A stretch of 64,000 nt of DNA, from the NCBI RefSeq assembly GCF_009720625.1, contig NZ_CP046266.1, forward strand, positions 2,861,501 through 2,925,500, in the 5' to 3' direction. Shown here piece after piece: positions 35,571-44,902 of the stretch (positions are counted from its first letter, which is position 1; each line of letters opens with the position of its first letter). Made by a program: the position numbers and the translations under genes. This DNA comes from Metabacillus sediminilitoris. GTDB lineage: Bacteria; Bacillota; Bacilli; Bacillales; Bacillaceae. The notes under the pieces are model-generated. The model was not told where the DNA came from. It was given only the letters and a program-made list of their open reading frames with translations, and made no database searches.

Positions 35571-35613
35571 GGAGGAACTAACTCTGTTTGTAATGATTAC
35601 TTACAGTAGTTAA
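35571..35613 (+). other. Strong RBS and short in-frame leader ahead of murB
   Basis: GGAGGA (35571-35576) is far from the murB ATG but sits above a short frame containing ATG ATT ACT TAC AGT AGT TAA (35593-35613), in the same frame as murB and closed by a stop nine bases before the ATG. It may be a leader peptide that couples translation, or a former murB start cut off by a stop codon. Confidence 0.4.
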
Positions 35614-35622
35614 CTAATCAAC

Positions 35623-36534
35623 ATGAATTACTTAAAAGAATATAATGAATTGACAGCAATATGTCCGAAAACCTATATAAAGTATTCAGAACCAATGGAA
35701 AATCATACTTTTATTCAAACGGGTGGAATTGCGGATATCTATATAAAACCAAAGCATATTAATGATGTTCAGAAGATTATCCGTTATGCCAAGATGAATG
35801 AAATACCGCTAACAGTACTTGGATTTGGAACGAATGTTATTATTCGGGATAAAGGTATTCGCGGAATCGTTATGAATCTTGAATACTTAAACGATATAAC
35901 TGTAAATGAAAATGAAATTATAGCAGGATGCGGGGCAAGTATAATAGATGTATCTAGAACAGCTTTAAAGCATAGCCTCTCAGGCTTAGAGTTTGCCTGT
36001 GGCATACCAGGCAGTGTCGGTGGAGCATTAGTCATGAATGCAGGTGCATATGGCGGAGAAATATCTTATGTGCTTAAAAATGCAAAAGCTATAACGTTAT
36101 CAGGCGATATCCTAGTATTGAATGAATCAGAATTTGAATTTGGGTATCGAAAAAGTATTTTCCAAAAAGAAAACTATATTATTTTAGAAGCAACGTTTCA
36201 GCTCATTAATTCAGATCCTGCTGAAATACGTGAGAAAATGGATACTTTTACAGCTCTTCGTGAGGAAAAACAGCCACTTGAATATCCTTCATGCGGCAGT
36301 GTCTTTAAAAGACCGCCAAATCACTTTGCTGGGAAATTAATTTCTGATAGTGGTTTACAAGGTACAAGGGTAGGCGGTGCTGAAGTATCTAAAAAGCATG
36401 CAGGCTTTATCGTGAATGTAAATCATGCCACATCAACTGATTACTTAATGTTAATTCAGCATGTGAAAGAAACGGTTAAACAAAATTTTGATATTAATCT
36501 AGAAACAGAAGTAAAAATTATTGGTGAGGAATAA
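35623..36534 (+). CDS. murB: UDP-N-acetylenolpyruvoylglucosamine reductase
   Basis: A 303-residue FAD enzyme that reduces UDP-GlcNAc-enolpyruvate to UDP-MurNAc in peptidoglycan synthesis. The FAD-binding part has TGGIADIYIKP, GFGTNVIIRDKGIRG, and CGIPGSVGGALVMNAGAYGGEI. The C-terminal domain has YRKSIFQ, the catalytic Ser in PSCGSVFKRP, and the final Glu in LETEVKIIG. The ATG aligns well with other MurB starts but lacks its own RBS. It stands alone, away from the mur/fts cluster, so it may be a second MurB copy. Confidence 0.92.
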   Translation: MNYLKEYNELTAICPKTYIKYSEPMENHTFIQTGGIADIYIKPKHINDVQKIIRYAKMNEIPLTVLGFGTNVIIRDKGIRGIVMNLEYLNDITVNENEIIAGCGASIIDVSRTALKHSLSGLEFACGIPGSVGGALVMNAGAYGGEISYVLKNAKAITLSGDILVLNESEFEFGYRKSIFQKENYIILEATFQLINSDPAEIREKMDTFTALREEKQPLEYPSCGSVFKRPPNHFAGKLISDSGLQGTRVGGAEVSKKHAGFIVNVNHATSTDYLMLIQHVKETVKQNFDINLETEVKIIGEE

Positions 36535-36562
36535 TTTGTTCATAAAAAATGATAAGATCCTG

Positions 36563-36598
36563 CCACATTTCAGCTTTTTGTTGAAATGTGGTTTTATT
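36563..36598 (+). terminator. Terminator after murB
   Basis: CCACATTTCA and TGAAATGTGG pair around GCTTTTTGT and end in TTTTATT. Confidence 0.85.
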
Positions 36599-36725
36599 AA
36601 TGTTGTATTTATTATCTCTGCGAACCGATAATAAACATGTTATAATACAAAAATGAGTGGATTTATCCGACCAAAATTCACATATATCTTGCAAATATAC
36701 GTTAGATAGGTGGTAACAAAACAGA

Positions 36726-37694
36726 ATGACAGAAATGAAACCATACAGAGTATTACTTTACTACATGTATGTTCCAATCGAAAACGCTGAAGAGTTCGCA
36801 AAAAAACATTTGAAGTTTTGTAAAGAACTTGGACTAAAAGGCAGAATTCTTATAGCAGACGAAGGAATAAACGGGACTGTATCAGGAACGATTGACCAAA
36901 CAGATCAATATATGAAAACGATGAAGGAAGATTCACGTTTTACAGATATGGTATTTAAAGTAGATGAAGAAGAATCTCATGCATTTAAAAAGATGCATGT
37001 CCGTTATAGAAAAGAACTTGTTACATTAAATTTGGAAGATGATATAAACCCAAATGAAGTGACAGGAAATTATTTGAGTCCAAAGGAATTTTTCGAAGCA
37101 ATGAAAAGTCCTGACACAGTTGTTATTGATGCAAGAAATGATTATGAATTTGATATTGGTCATTTTAGAGGAGCCATCAAGCCAGATATCAAAGCTTTTC
37201 GTGAACTTCCTCAATGGATAAAGACTAATAAGGAAATGCTCGAAGGAAAAAAGGTACTAACCTATTGTACTGGTGGTATTCGTTGTGAAAAGTTTTCTGG
37301 TTGGTTAGTGAGAGAAGGGTTTGAAGATGTTGGCCAACTACATGGCGGGATTGTCACATATGGAAAAGATCCTGAAGTAAAAGGTGAATTATGGGATGGG
37401 CAATGTTATGTATTTGATGACCGTATCACTGTCCCAATTAATCAAAAAGAACATGTAATTGTTGGTAAAGATTATTATACTGGTGAACCAAGTGAACGTT
37501 ATGTAAATTGTGCTAATCCTGAATGTGATAAACGATATATTTCTACTGAAGAAAATGAACATAAATATTTACGTAGCTGTTCACACGAATGCAGGGTTCA
37601 TCCACGTAATTTATATGTACAAGAACATGGGTTAACAGAAGAACAGGTTGAAGAGAAACTAAAACAACTTGAATTAGAAAATGCTGTAAAATGA
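36726..37694 (+). CDS. trhO: tRNA uridine(34) hydroxylase (rhodanese family)
   Basis: A 322-residue protein of the YbfQ/YceA/TrhO family, which makes 5-hydroxyuridine at the tRNA wobble position using prephenate and oxygen. The N-terminal acylphosphatase-like part has [16 protein letters not shown]. The rhodanese domain (about 125-220) has [18 protein letters not shown] and the active Cys (about 181) in [10 protein letters not shown]. The C-terminal part has the cysteine set [10 protein letters not shown] and CSHECR, probably a zinc site. Monocistronic, with a terminator. Confidence 0.92.
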   Translation: MTEMKPYRVLLYYMYVPIENAEEFAKKHLKFCKELGLKGRILIADEGINGTVSGTIDQTDQYMKTMKEDSRFTDMVFKVDEEESHAFKKMHVRYRKELVTLNLEDDINPNEVTGNYLSPKEFFEAMKSPDTVVIDARNDYEFDIGHFRGAIKPDIKAFRELPQWIKTNKEMLEGKKVLTYCTGGIRCEKFSGWLVREGFEDVGQLHGGIVTYGKDPEVKGELWDGQCYVFDDRITVPINQKEHVIVGKDYYTGEPSERYVNCANPECDKRYISTEENEHKYLRSCSHECRVHPRNLYVQEHGLTEEQVEEKLKQLELENAVK

Positions 37695-37702
37695 TATTTT
37701 AG

Positions 37703-37749
37703 ACTAAGGGTAAATACTCCAAATAGTATTTACCCTTTAGTATTTTTTA
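37703..37749 (+). terminator. Terminator after trhO
   Basis: ACTAAGGGTAAATACT pairs with AGTATTTACCCTTTAGT around CCAAAT, followed by ATTTTTTAT. Confidence 0.85.
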
Positions 37750-37831
37750 TTTTTATACTTTTTAGTTGAAAAAGTATCTTATCTAATTTAAAATTAAAAT
37801 TGTAAACATTACATATTAGGAGGAAGATTAA

Positions 37832-38446
37832 ATGTCTAAATATGAACTTCCAGCATTACCATATGATGTCAAAGCCTTAGAGCCACATATTGATGAGCAA
37901 ACAATGATCATACACCATGATCGTCACCATGCAACATATGTTACGAATTTAAATGCTGCACTTGAAGGTTATGACGATTTATCAAACAAAAGCGTTGAAG
38001 AGTTAATTTCTAACCTTGATGCTGTTCCTGAAAATATTCGTACAGCTGTTCGTAATAATGGTGGCGGGCACGCTAACCATAGTTTATTTTGGAAAATCCT
38101 TTCACCAAACGGTGGAGGAGCACCTTCTGGAGATGTAGCAGAAGCAATTAATCAAGCCTTCGTCAGCTTTGATAAGTTTAAAGAAGAATTTACAAAAGCA
38201 GCCACAACCCGCTTTGGTTCTGGTTGGGCTTGGTTAGTAGTTGATAATAGACAATTATCGATCATTAGCACACCAAATCAAGATAGTCCATTAATGGAAG
38301 GGAAAACACCAATTCTAGGACTTGATGTTTGGGAACATGCCTATTACTTAAATTATCAAAACAAGCGTCCAGATTATATTTCTGCTTTTTATCAAGTAAT
38401 CAACTGGAATGAAGTTAACAATCTATTTCGTGCAGCTAAGGCTTAA
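37832..38446 (+). CDS. sodA: Superoxide dismutase (Mn/Fe)
   Basis: A 204-residue SOD. Metal ligands of the family are His28 (MIIHHDRHH), the His in [11 protein letters not shown], and Asp and His in the signature DVWEHAYY. Residues such as GGAPSG and GSGWAWLVV favour manganese. It starts with AGGAGGAAG and ends in a strong terminator. The protein detoxifies superoxide in the cytoplasm. Confidence 0.95.
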   Translation: MSKYELPALPYDVKALEPHIDEQTMIIHHDRHHATYVTNLNAALEGYDDLSNKSVEELISNLDAVPENIRTAVRNNGGGHANHSLFWKILSPNGGGAPSGDVAEAINQAFVSFDKFKEEFTKAATTRFGSGWAWLVVDNRQLSIISTPNQDSPLMEGKTPILGLDVWEHAYYLNYQNKRPDYISAFYQVINWNEVNNLFRAAKA

Positions 38447-38460
38447 AAAATTAATCACTT

Positions 38461-38494
38461 AAAAAACACCTTCTTTGTATAGAAGGTGTTTTTT
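38461..38494 (+). terminator. Terminator after sodA
   Basis: AAAAACACCTTCT and AGAAGGTGTTTTT form a 13-bp stem around TTGTAT with a T-run. Confidence 0.9.
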
Positions 38495-38769
38495 GATATC
38501 AACCTTATAAAATGAATTATTTCTAGATAGAGGAAAGATCTAAGCCTGACGTTTGTATTATTCTCCCATTAACAAATAAATCAAAATCCTTTAAATTCGC
38601 TCTCATTGCCTTCCAATTTTTATTTATACCGTAATTTTAGGTACTTATACATTTAAAGCTAAGGTTAGAACGCATTATATTATGTAATAAAATCTACCAA
38701 ATCTATTTTATGATTCGTTATAATTAAATATATTTAGATATAACTAGTATAAGAGGTGAAAAAGTTTAA
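38495..38769. other. Intergenic region between sodA and modA
   Basis: No gene or known riboswitch is seen; in particular I do not find a molybdenum-cofactor-riboswitch-like pattern. The modA RBS (AGAGGTGA) lies at its end. Confidence 0.5.
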
Positions 38770-39567
38770 ATGAAAAAATTAATATATTTAACACACATTT
38801 TTTTATTATTGCTTTGTATTATTGGATGTTCTAGTTCAGAGCTTAAAAATAAAGAACAAGAAAACAAACATGAGAGAACCGAAATTACTGTTTCAGCCGC
38901 AGCAAGTTTGACTGATGTTTTAAATGATATTAAAAGTTCATTTGAAAAAGAATATCCTACAATTCACATAACATTTAACTTTGGAAGTTCTGGAACATTG
39001 CAACAACAAATCTTACAAGGTGCACCTATTGATATTTTCTTTTCAGCAGCAGAGGATATGTTCGATACATTGCAAGAAAAAGGTTTGATCGACAATGCGA
39101 ACATGATCGATTTAGTTGGAAATCAAATTGTTTTAGTTACGCCAAAAAATAGCGAAAAAGAAATTATTTCCTTTAATGATTTGAAAGATAATGTTCGGAT
39201 AGCAATTGGATCTCCAGAAACAGTACCTGCTGGAAAATATGCAAAAGAAACGTTGGGAAAAATTGGTGTATGGAGTGATGTAGAAAATAATATTGTATAT
39301 GCAAAAGATGTAAGACAAGTTTTGACCTATGTAGAGACCGGTAATGTTGATGCGGGAATTGTTTATCAATCAGATGCATTGAAGTCTTCTAAAGTTAATG
39401 TTCAAGTAAAAGCAGCAGAGGACACACATACACCAATTATTTATCCATTAGGTATTATTAAAGAGAGTAAAAATCCTAAAGAGGCTTTGATATTTTATAA
39501 CTATATGCAATCAGAAAAAGCATTAACAATATTAGAGGAAAATGGATTTGAAAATCTATTGAAATGA
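38770..39567 (+). CDS. modA: Molybdate ABC transporter substrate-binding lipoprotein
   Basis: A 265-residue lipoprotein with a lipobox ending in Cys20 (LLLLCIIGC). The mature part shows the ModA family pattern: ITVSAAASLTDVLNDI, FNFGSSGTLQQQI, GAPIDIFFSAAEDMFD, and VETGNVDAGIVYQSDA. It binds molybdate or tungstate outside the membrane. No modB or modC follows; the next gene is bstA, so the permease must be encoded elsewhere or lost. Confidence 0.9.
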   Translation: MKKLIYLTHIFLLLLCIIGCSSSELKNKEQENKHERTEITVSAAASLTDVLNDIKSSFEKEYPTIHITFNFGSSGTLQQQILQGAPIDIFFSAAEDMFDTLQEKGLIDNANMIDLVGNQIVLVTPKNSEKEIISFNDLKDNVRIAIGSPETVPAGKYAKETLGKIGVWSDVENNIVYAKDVRQVLTYVETGNVDAGIVYQSDALKSSKVNVQVKAAEDTHTPIIYPLGIIKESKNPKEALIFYNYMQSEKALTILEENGFENLLK

Positions 39568-39702
39568 TATATATATTAGAAAGGAAAGCATATTTCATAC
39601 TATAAAATGATGATGTCTAGGTTTTAATTTGATATCTTATTCATATAAATTGTAATAGAATGATATATTAAAAGTAAAAAATAATCAGAAGGAGCCCATA
39701 AA

Positions 39703-40221
39703 ATGTCAGAAAAATATCCTATTGGAGAATTTCATTTTAAAGACGAGATTACAAGCGATTTGATTTCGGCATGGCTAGCAGAGCTTGAGGATTTACCTAG
39801 ATTATTACAAGATGCTGTAAGAGACTTGGATAATGAACAACTTGATACTCCTTATCGTTTTGGAGGGTGGACTATTCGTCAAGTTATACACCACCTTGCA
39901 GATAGTCATATGAATGCTTACATTCGGTGTAAATTAGCTCTTACAGAAGAAAATCCTGTAATCAAGCCTTATGAAGAAGGTAAATGGGCGGAACAACCGG
40001 ATTATAAATTACCAATTGAAAGTTCATTATCTCTTCTTCAAGCATTACATAAACGCTGGGTTGCTCTTTTACGTAATCTTAGTCCAGTAGAACTTGAAAA
40101 GACATTTATTCATCCTGATTCAGGTGTCATATCAGTGGGGAAAAATATAGGCATTTACGCATGGCATGGTAATCATCATCTAGCACATATAACTTCCTTA
40201 TGTAAACGTAAAAATTGGTGA
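39703..40221 (+). CDS. bstA: Bacillithiol transferase (DinB/YfiT family)
   Basis: A 172-residue four-helix DinB-like protein. Three metal-binding histidines are expected from VIHHLADSH and WHGNHHLAH, the YfiT/BstA signature. The N-terminal YPIGEFHF and GGWTIRQV are also typical. BstA transfers bacillithiol to electrophiles such as antibiotics. AGGAGCC is the RBS. It is monocistronic with a terminator. Confidence 0.88.
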   Translation: MSEKYPIGEFHFKDEITSDLISAWLAELEDLPRLLQDAVRDLDNEQLDTPYRFGGWTIRQVIHHLADSHMNAYIRCKLALTEENPVIKPYEEGKWAEQPDYKLPIESSLSLLQALHKRWVALLRNLSPVELEKTFIHPDSGVISVGKNIGIYAWHGNHHLAHITSLCKRKNW

Positions 40222-40285
40222 TTAACCACATAAGGGTTATGACAAGTAGTGAATTTATTAACAAACAAATGTTTTAATAAAAGAA

Positions 40286-40318
40286 AATAGCTCGGAGGAT
40301 ACTCCGAACTATTTTTTA
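40286..40318. terminator. Bidirectional terminator
   Basis: AAATAGCTCGGAG and CTCCGAACTATTTTTT pair around GATA with one mismatch; A-rich on the left, T-rich on the right. It serves bstA and the convergent regulator gene. Confidence 0.8.
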
Positions 40319-40349
40319 TAAAAATTAACAGGCATATAATCGAGTTGCT

Positions 40350-40988
40350 TTAAAATCTAATAAAAAATCTACAATGATCATCACCATCTGTTTTACAGCA
40401 AATACGATTTACTTGCTTTGTTTGTAGAACATCTTTTAGCATTTCAGTTTCACATTGACAGGCAATTTTAAATTCCTTAGCTACTGCTAGAATAGGGCAA
40501 TTATATTCGATTAGTTCAAATGTATTCTCATCAATTTTTGTTACATTTGCCATATATCCTTTTTCATTCTGGATATTAACAATTTCTTTTATTTTTTCAC
40601 TAGGTGTATGTTCATGAACAATTCTTGGAGAATATTCATTTATCAAACGTTGTTCACGTTTTTTAAATAACTGTTTGATCGAATTTTCACCATGTATTTC
40701 TTTTATATCATGCAGGAAATCAACTGTTAGCCCTTCATAATTTTTAGGAAAAAGACGCTCTCCTTTGTCTGTTAAAGAGTAAAGTTGCAATGGTCTTCCC
40801 ATTTGCTGTTTTACTTCAATTGATTTTATTAAATGATCTTTTTCTAAGATGTTAAGATGTTTTCGTACGGCCATATGAGTAATATATAAACGTTCAGTTA
40901 GATCATTAACTGATAAGGATACATCTTTTTTTAACAATTCAAGAATCTTATCTTTTGTTGATTTTTTTACATTTTCTATGATCAGCAC
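40350..40988 (-). CDS. Winged-helix regulator with a C-terminal cysteine cluster (SufR-like)
   Basis: A transcriptional regulator of about 212 residues. The N-terminal helix-turn-helix reads LSVNDLTERLYITHMAVRKH with a wing (QMGRPLQLYSLTDKG). The C-terminal part has five clustered cysteines (CPILAVAKEFKIACQC, then ICCKTDGDDHC), a C-x12-C spacing as in the iron-sulfur regulator SufR. I place the start at GTG 40988 (GGGG just upstream, weak RBS); the longer frame to 41117 is hydrophobic and lacks an RBS. It is divergent from the DUF1450 gene and may regulate it in response to Fe-S or redox state (inference). Confidence 0.72.
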   Translation of the reverse strand: MLIIENVKKSTKDKILELLKKDVSLSVNDLTERLYITHMAVRKHLNILEKDHLIKSIEVKQQMGRPLQLYSLTDKGERLFPKNYEGLTVDFLHDIKEIHGENSIKQLFKKREQRLINEYSPRIVHEHTPSEKIKEIVNIQNEKGYMANVTKIDENTFELIEYNCPILAVAKEFKIACQCETEMLKDVLQTKQVNRICCKTDGDDHCRFFIRF

Positions 40989-41278
40989 CCCGATTCTAAA
41001 CAGGATAGTTAAGAGTATAAAATAAAAAGTAGTGCGTTTATTATTGGAACTATGTGACTTCATACATAATATGTTTATTATACAATATAGTATAAAATGT
41101 TGGAAGGAAGAGATCATTTCTTTGAATTCATTGCTTTTTACAATGTAATGATGTAAAATATAAGCACATTTTATACCTATTAATATAAAAAGTTTTTAGA
41201 GGTGCCTGATAGGTACCTTTTAGCTTTTTTACGACGATCATAGATAACCGAATGAATATTGATGGGAGGTCAAAATCT

Positions 41279-41524
41279 ATGGGAATTGTAGTAGTAGAAA
41301 TATGTGACGGGAGTTTAATCAACAAAATTGATATAGAAAAAATATTAGAGGCCGAATATCCTGAGGTATCAGTACTTGAAAATAGCTGTCTTTCTTTCTG
41401 TGGAATGTGTGCTAAACGACCATATGCAATTGTAAATGGAAAAAGAATTTTTGCCAAAACAGCTGAAGAGTGTCTAGATTTAATTAGAACTCATATTGAG
41501 GCTGAATTAGCCATTTACTTATAA
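41279..41524 (+). CDS. DUF1450 (YuzB-like) protein
   Basis: An 81-residue protein. IVVVEICDGSLIN, then SCLSFCGMCAKRPYAIVNGKRI match the DUF1450 core with a C-x3-C-x2-C cysteine set, a probable metal or Fe-S site. ATG at 41279 follows GGGAGG; the upstream in-frame ATG at 41252 has no RBS. It is the second DUF1450 gene in 6 kb and is divergent from a cysteine-rich regulator. Confidence 0.78.
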   Translation: MGIVVVEICDGSLINKIDIEKILEAEYPEVSVLENSCLSFCGMCAKRPYAIVNGKRIFAKTAEECLDLIRTHIEAELAIYL

Positions 41525-41570
41525 ATGAAATAGTGATTTTACTGCCTGCAAATATATTGATATAGTAGAG

Positions 41571-41609
41571 AAAGGTTAAACATTTCATGTTAAGTGTTTA
41601 ACCTTTTTA
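41571..41609 (+). terminator. Terminator of the DUF1450 gene
   Basis: AAAGGTTAAACA and TGTTTAACCTTT form a 12-bp stem with a T-run. Confidence 0.85.
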
Positions 41610-41808
41610 TTTTCACGTTATACTTTTTAGGTTCCTTAAAATACTTCTTTTACATACAGTTTTCTCAATTGTAGTTATAGACGCAAAACACATCAAAATA
41701 CTATCTTATAAAAGGCACATTACTAACATCTGCTGTTATTAATTTTACTGATTAAGTTAAAAATCGACAGCAGATATCATTGATTTTAGCAATGTAAAGA
41801 AAGGAAAC

Positions 41809-42990
41809 ATGATGACAAAAAAACTATATTACACTTCATCATACACAACTGAATGGGAAACAAAAATTATTAATATATTAGATCGAAATGGAGAATACTA
41901 TGTGGTTCTTGAAGAAACAGCGTTTTATCCAAATGGTGGAGGACAACCCTGTGATACTGGATATATAAACGGAATTGCTGTTCTAGATGTTTTTATAGAA
42001 GATAATGAAGTATTTCATAAACTTGAGGATATGCCTAAAAATGACGATGTTACTTGTCAAATCAATTGGAATAGAAGGTTTGATCATATGCAGCACCATA
42101 GTGGACAACATTTGCTTTCAGCTGTATGTCTAAACCTCTTTCATGCTAAGACGATTAGCTTTCATCTTGGAGAAGAATTTGCAAGTATCGATGTTGATCA
42201 ACCTGATTTAACCCAATTCCAATTAGCTTCGATAGAACAAGAAGTAAATAAGCAAATTTATATAAATCGAAGTATACATAGTTATTTTGTTACGAATGAG
42301 AAATTAAAAGAGATAGTTCTAGTGAAAAAGCCAAAAGTAACGGGAAATATTCGCATTGTAGAGATTGAGGGAATTGAATACAACGCTTGTGGCGGCACAC
42401 ATGTAACTAGAACAGGCGAAATTGGTATCATTAAATTAATAAAAGCAGAAAAACAAAAAGGATCTACAAGAATATACTTTAAATGCGGTTACCGTGCTCT
42501 TAATGATTTTATGGAAAGTCAACGTATTTTAGGAACTCTTGCATCAAAATTCAATACTGGGCGAAGTGACATACTTGATCGTTTTGGTAAATGGGAACAA
42601 GAACATAAACAGCTTGAAAATGATATAGAAAACCTGAAAGAACAGCTGCATTCCTATCAAGCAAAAGAACTTCTTAATAAAGCAAGTGATCATTTTTTAG
42701 CACATATCTTTGAAGATAAATCGCTTAAAGAGTTGCAACATCTTGCAAGTAAACTAGTAAAAGAAAATGATCTCCTAATCTTGTTTGCATCAACAGTTGA
42801 AAACAAAATTGTCTTGATGCACAATGGTACAAAATCACTGAAATGTGGGAATTTATTTAAGGTAAACCTCAACAAATTTAACGGAAAAGGAGGAGGAAAT
42901 GATAAATCAGCTCAAGCTGGCTTTCCTTCTAATGAAGAAACTTTAAAGTTCTATCATTTTATTAGTCAAAATGTAATGACGGAACACTAA
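41809..42990 (+). CDS. Alanyl-tRNA editing protein AlaX-L
   Basis: A 393-residue free-standing editing protein related to the C-terminal half of alanyl-tRNA synthetase. The N-terminal part has TAFYPNGGGQPCDTG. The zinc and editing site is built from HHSGQHLLSA and CGGTHVTRTGEIG. A coiled coil spans about 250-290, and a DHHA1 domain ends with GGGNDKSAQAG. It removes serine (and glycine) from mischarged tRNA-Ala. Two ATGs (41809, 41812) follow AAAGGAAA. The long AlaX form with DHHA1 explains the length. Confidence 0.88.
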   Translation: MMTKKLYYTSSYTTEWETKIINILDRNGEYYVVLEETAFYPNGGGQPCDTGYINGIAVLDVFIEDNEVFHKLEDMPKNDDVTCQINWNRRFDHMQHHSGQHLLSAVCLNLFHAKTISFHLGEEFASIDVDQPDLTQFQLASIEQEVNKQIYINRSIHSYFVTNEKLKEIVLVKKPKVTGNIRIVEIEGIEYNACGGTHVTRTGEIGIIKLIKAEKQKGSTRIYFKCGYRALNDFMESQRILGTLASKFNTGRSDILDRFGKWEQEHKQLENDIENLKEQLHSYQAKELLNKASDHFLAHIFEDKSLKELQHLASKLVKENDLLILFASTVENKIVLMHNGTKSLKCGNLFKVNLNKFNGKGGGNDKSAQAGFPSNEETLKFYHFISQNVMTEH

Positions 42991-43171
42991 CTGATTTGCA
43001 TCTATTTAAAAATATTAATATCCCGTGCTTTTATCTGTGTAAATAAAAGGTAGGAAAACAGAAATTGCTAATTCTCAAATAAAAACAGAGTTATTGTTAA
43101 ACATAAGTATTATAGTATTTATTCAGAACATGTGATACTATTTACCTTGGACGAAAAAAAGGACGTGACAA

Positions 43172-43549
43172 TTGATGATAAAAATTGATCTACCAACAGT
43201 GGATGTTTCAATCACTGAAAGAAAGCAATCACCAAGTGAAAATGAGCCAGTAATAAAGTCGATTGAAGGATTTATTGATCTTCACAAAATCCCAAGAGAT
43301 AAGGGCGGCATTATCATGTTTTACAATAAAGAGGATGAACTGCTTTTTGTTGGTAAAGCAAGAAAACTAAGACAACGAGTTAAGAAGCATTTAGAAGACA
43401 CAGTCTCACCACTAAAAGATCATCGCGATGAAGTAAACAGAATTGATGTTTGTATCGTAGAAGAACCAATGGATAGAGATATTTACGAAACATACATGAT
43501 TAATACACTGAAAGCAAAATACAATGTAGACAAAGTCTATTATAAATAA
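43172..43549 (+). CDS. GIY-YIG family nuclease (YurQ-like)
   Basis: A 125-residue protein with a single UvrC-type GIY-YIG domain (about 40-120): GGIIMFYNKEDELLFVGKARKLRQRVKKHL, then a conserved Glu in IYETYMINTLKAKYN. The first tyrosine of the usual GIY motif is replaced by FY spacing, so catalytic competence is not certain. It resembles B. subtilis YurQ, an orphan UvrC-like nuclease. TTG 43172 or ATG 43175 can start, both behind AAAGGA. Confidence 0.78.
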   Translation: MMIKIDLPTVDVSITERKQSPSENEPVIKSIEGFIDLHKIPRDKGGIIMFYNKEDELLFVGKARKLRQRVKKHLEDTVSPLKDHRDEVNRIDVCIVEEPMDRDIYETYMINTLKAKYNVDKVYYK

Positions 43550-43560
43550 TAGTCCGGATA

Positions 43561-43620
43561 GGTGCTGAGAACCGATGTGTGTTAATTACCTCACATATTG
43601 GAGGCTCAGCACTTTTTTCT
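43561..43620 (+). terminator. Long-stem terminator
   Basis: GGTGCTGAG (43561-43569) pairs with CTCAGCACT, and inner GATGTGTG/CACATATT pairing extends the stem; TTTTTTCTT follows. Confidence 0.85.
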
Positions 43621-43789
43621 TAATCATCGTTTTGATTAATGATCGCAAGTAATCAATACTATGTTGACATAGCATGATAAATTATCTTAGGAATAGTACC
43701 GACGATTACAACTGATGATTAATATAATAAACCTGTTTTCAGTTTTATTTGTTTTCAAAGTGAAATAGTCAAGAGAAGGTGGGAAGGGC

Positions 43790-44749
43790 TTGGAGGACTT
43801 TAACAATCAGCATATGCATTATTTATATACTTATTCATATTTTAATGAAGATGAACTCTCTTTGTGTCAACTGGAAATGCGCTCATTTTTTGGTTTTGAT
43901 ACTCAAGAGTTGATGATAGAAAGCTCAATACGAATTGATCCAAGTAGAAGTCCGTTTATAAAAGAAAGAATTGCTGTGATGTATAAGGGACATACATTGG
44001 AAGAAATTGTCGAGCAAGTGAAGACGTTAACGATATTGAACTCAACTTACAAAGTCATTTTTATAAAAAATAGTCAATTGGATAAAAGTGAAAAAGTAGG
44101 TTTTGATGCAAGACGAATGATTGAACGCAAACTTGGTTTACAAATTAAGGGTGAAGTCGACTTAGTGCAACCTGAGGTTTTATTTGGAATCATGCAAACA
44201 AAGGAAGGCTGGGTTTTTGGAGAATATTGCAAAAGTGAGGCCATTTGGTTACATCATCAAAAGAAGCCCCAAGGTTATTCTACAGCACTCAGTACAAGAG
44301 TAGCTAGAGCTATTGTAAATATTGCGGTACCTGACAACAAAGAAATTAAAGTAATTGATCCTTGCTGTGGAATTGGTACAGTACTAATTGAAGCATTATC
44401 AATGGGAATCGATATTATTGGAAGTGACAGGAATCCACTTGTTTGTACAAAAGCTCGAGAAAACATAGCACATTTCGGTCTTAAAGGAGAAGTAATATTA
44501 AGAGAAATACAAAACGTCAATGAAACGTTCGATGTCGCTATTATCGATATGCCATATAATCTATGTTCTGTTATTTCTAGTGAAGAGAAACTTGACATGC
44601 TAGAAAGTGCACGCCGGATTGCAAAAAAAGTGGTCATTATCACGATTGAACCTATTGATTCAATCATTGAACAAGCACAATTTAAAATAGTAGATCGTTG
44701 CGAGGCTAAAAAAGCGAATTTTGTTAGACAAGTTATAGTCTGTGAATAA
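43790..44749 (+). CDS. THUMP/Trm11-like RNA methyltransferase
   Basis: A 319-residue SAM-dependent methyltransferase. The N-terminal 150 residues look like a degenerate THUMP/ferredoxin-like RNA-binding region. The Rossmann part has motif I DPCCGIGTVLIEAL (about 190), GSDRNP, and the catalytic motif DMPYN (a DPPYN variant) around 258. The layout fits tRNA guanine-N2 methyltransferases of the Trm11/TrmN type. TTG at 43790 follows AGAAGGTGGGAAGGG. The substrate is not known. Confidence 0.78.
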   Translation: MEDFNNQHMHYLYTYSYFNEDELSLCQLEMRSFFGFDTQELMIESSIRIDPSRSPFIKERIAVMYKGHTLEEIVEQVKTLTILNSTYKVIFIKNSQLDKSEKVGFDARRMIERKLGLQIKGEVDLVQPEVLFGIMQTKEGWVFGEYCKSEAIWLHHQKKPQGYSTALSTRVARAIVNIAVPDNKEIKVIDPCCGIGTVLIEALSMGIDIIGSDRNPLVCTKARENIAHFGLKGEVILREIQNVNETFDVAIIDMPYNLCSVISSEEKLDMLESARRIAKKVVIITIEPIDSIIEQAQFKIVDRCEAKKANFVRQVIVCE

Positions 44750-44902
44750 TCCACTTGTAGTAGGTAAAGAGGAATTTTTGCTATATTTTAAATGAAGGAT
44801 TATGATTAATAAGATGCATAGTATAAAAACTTTTTAAACAAACGTTTAATTAAATCTAATCAATTTTAAATACCACGATGCCTCAAGGAAGGAGTCTGAC
44901 AT

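Noticed and set aside
40989..41117. 43-residue N-terminal extension of the cysteine-rich regulator
   Set aside because: Hydrophobic, without RBS, and unlike the start of other winged-helix regulators.
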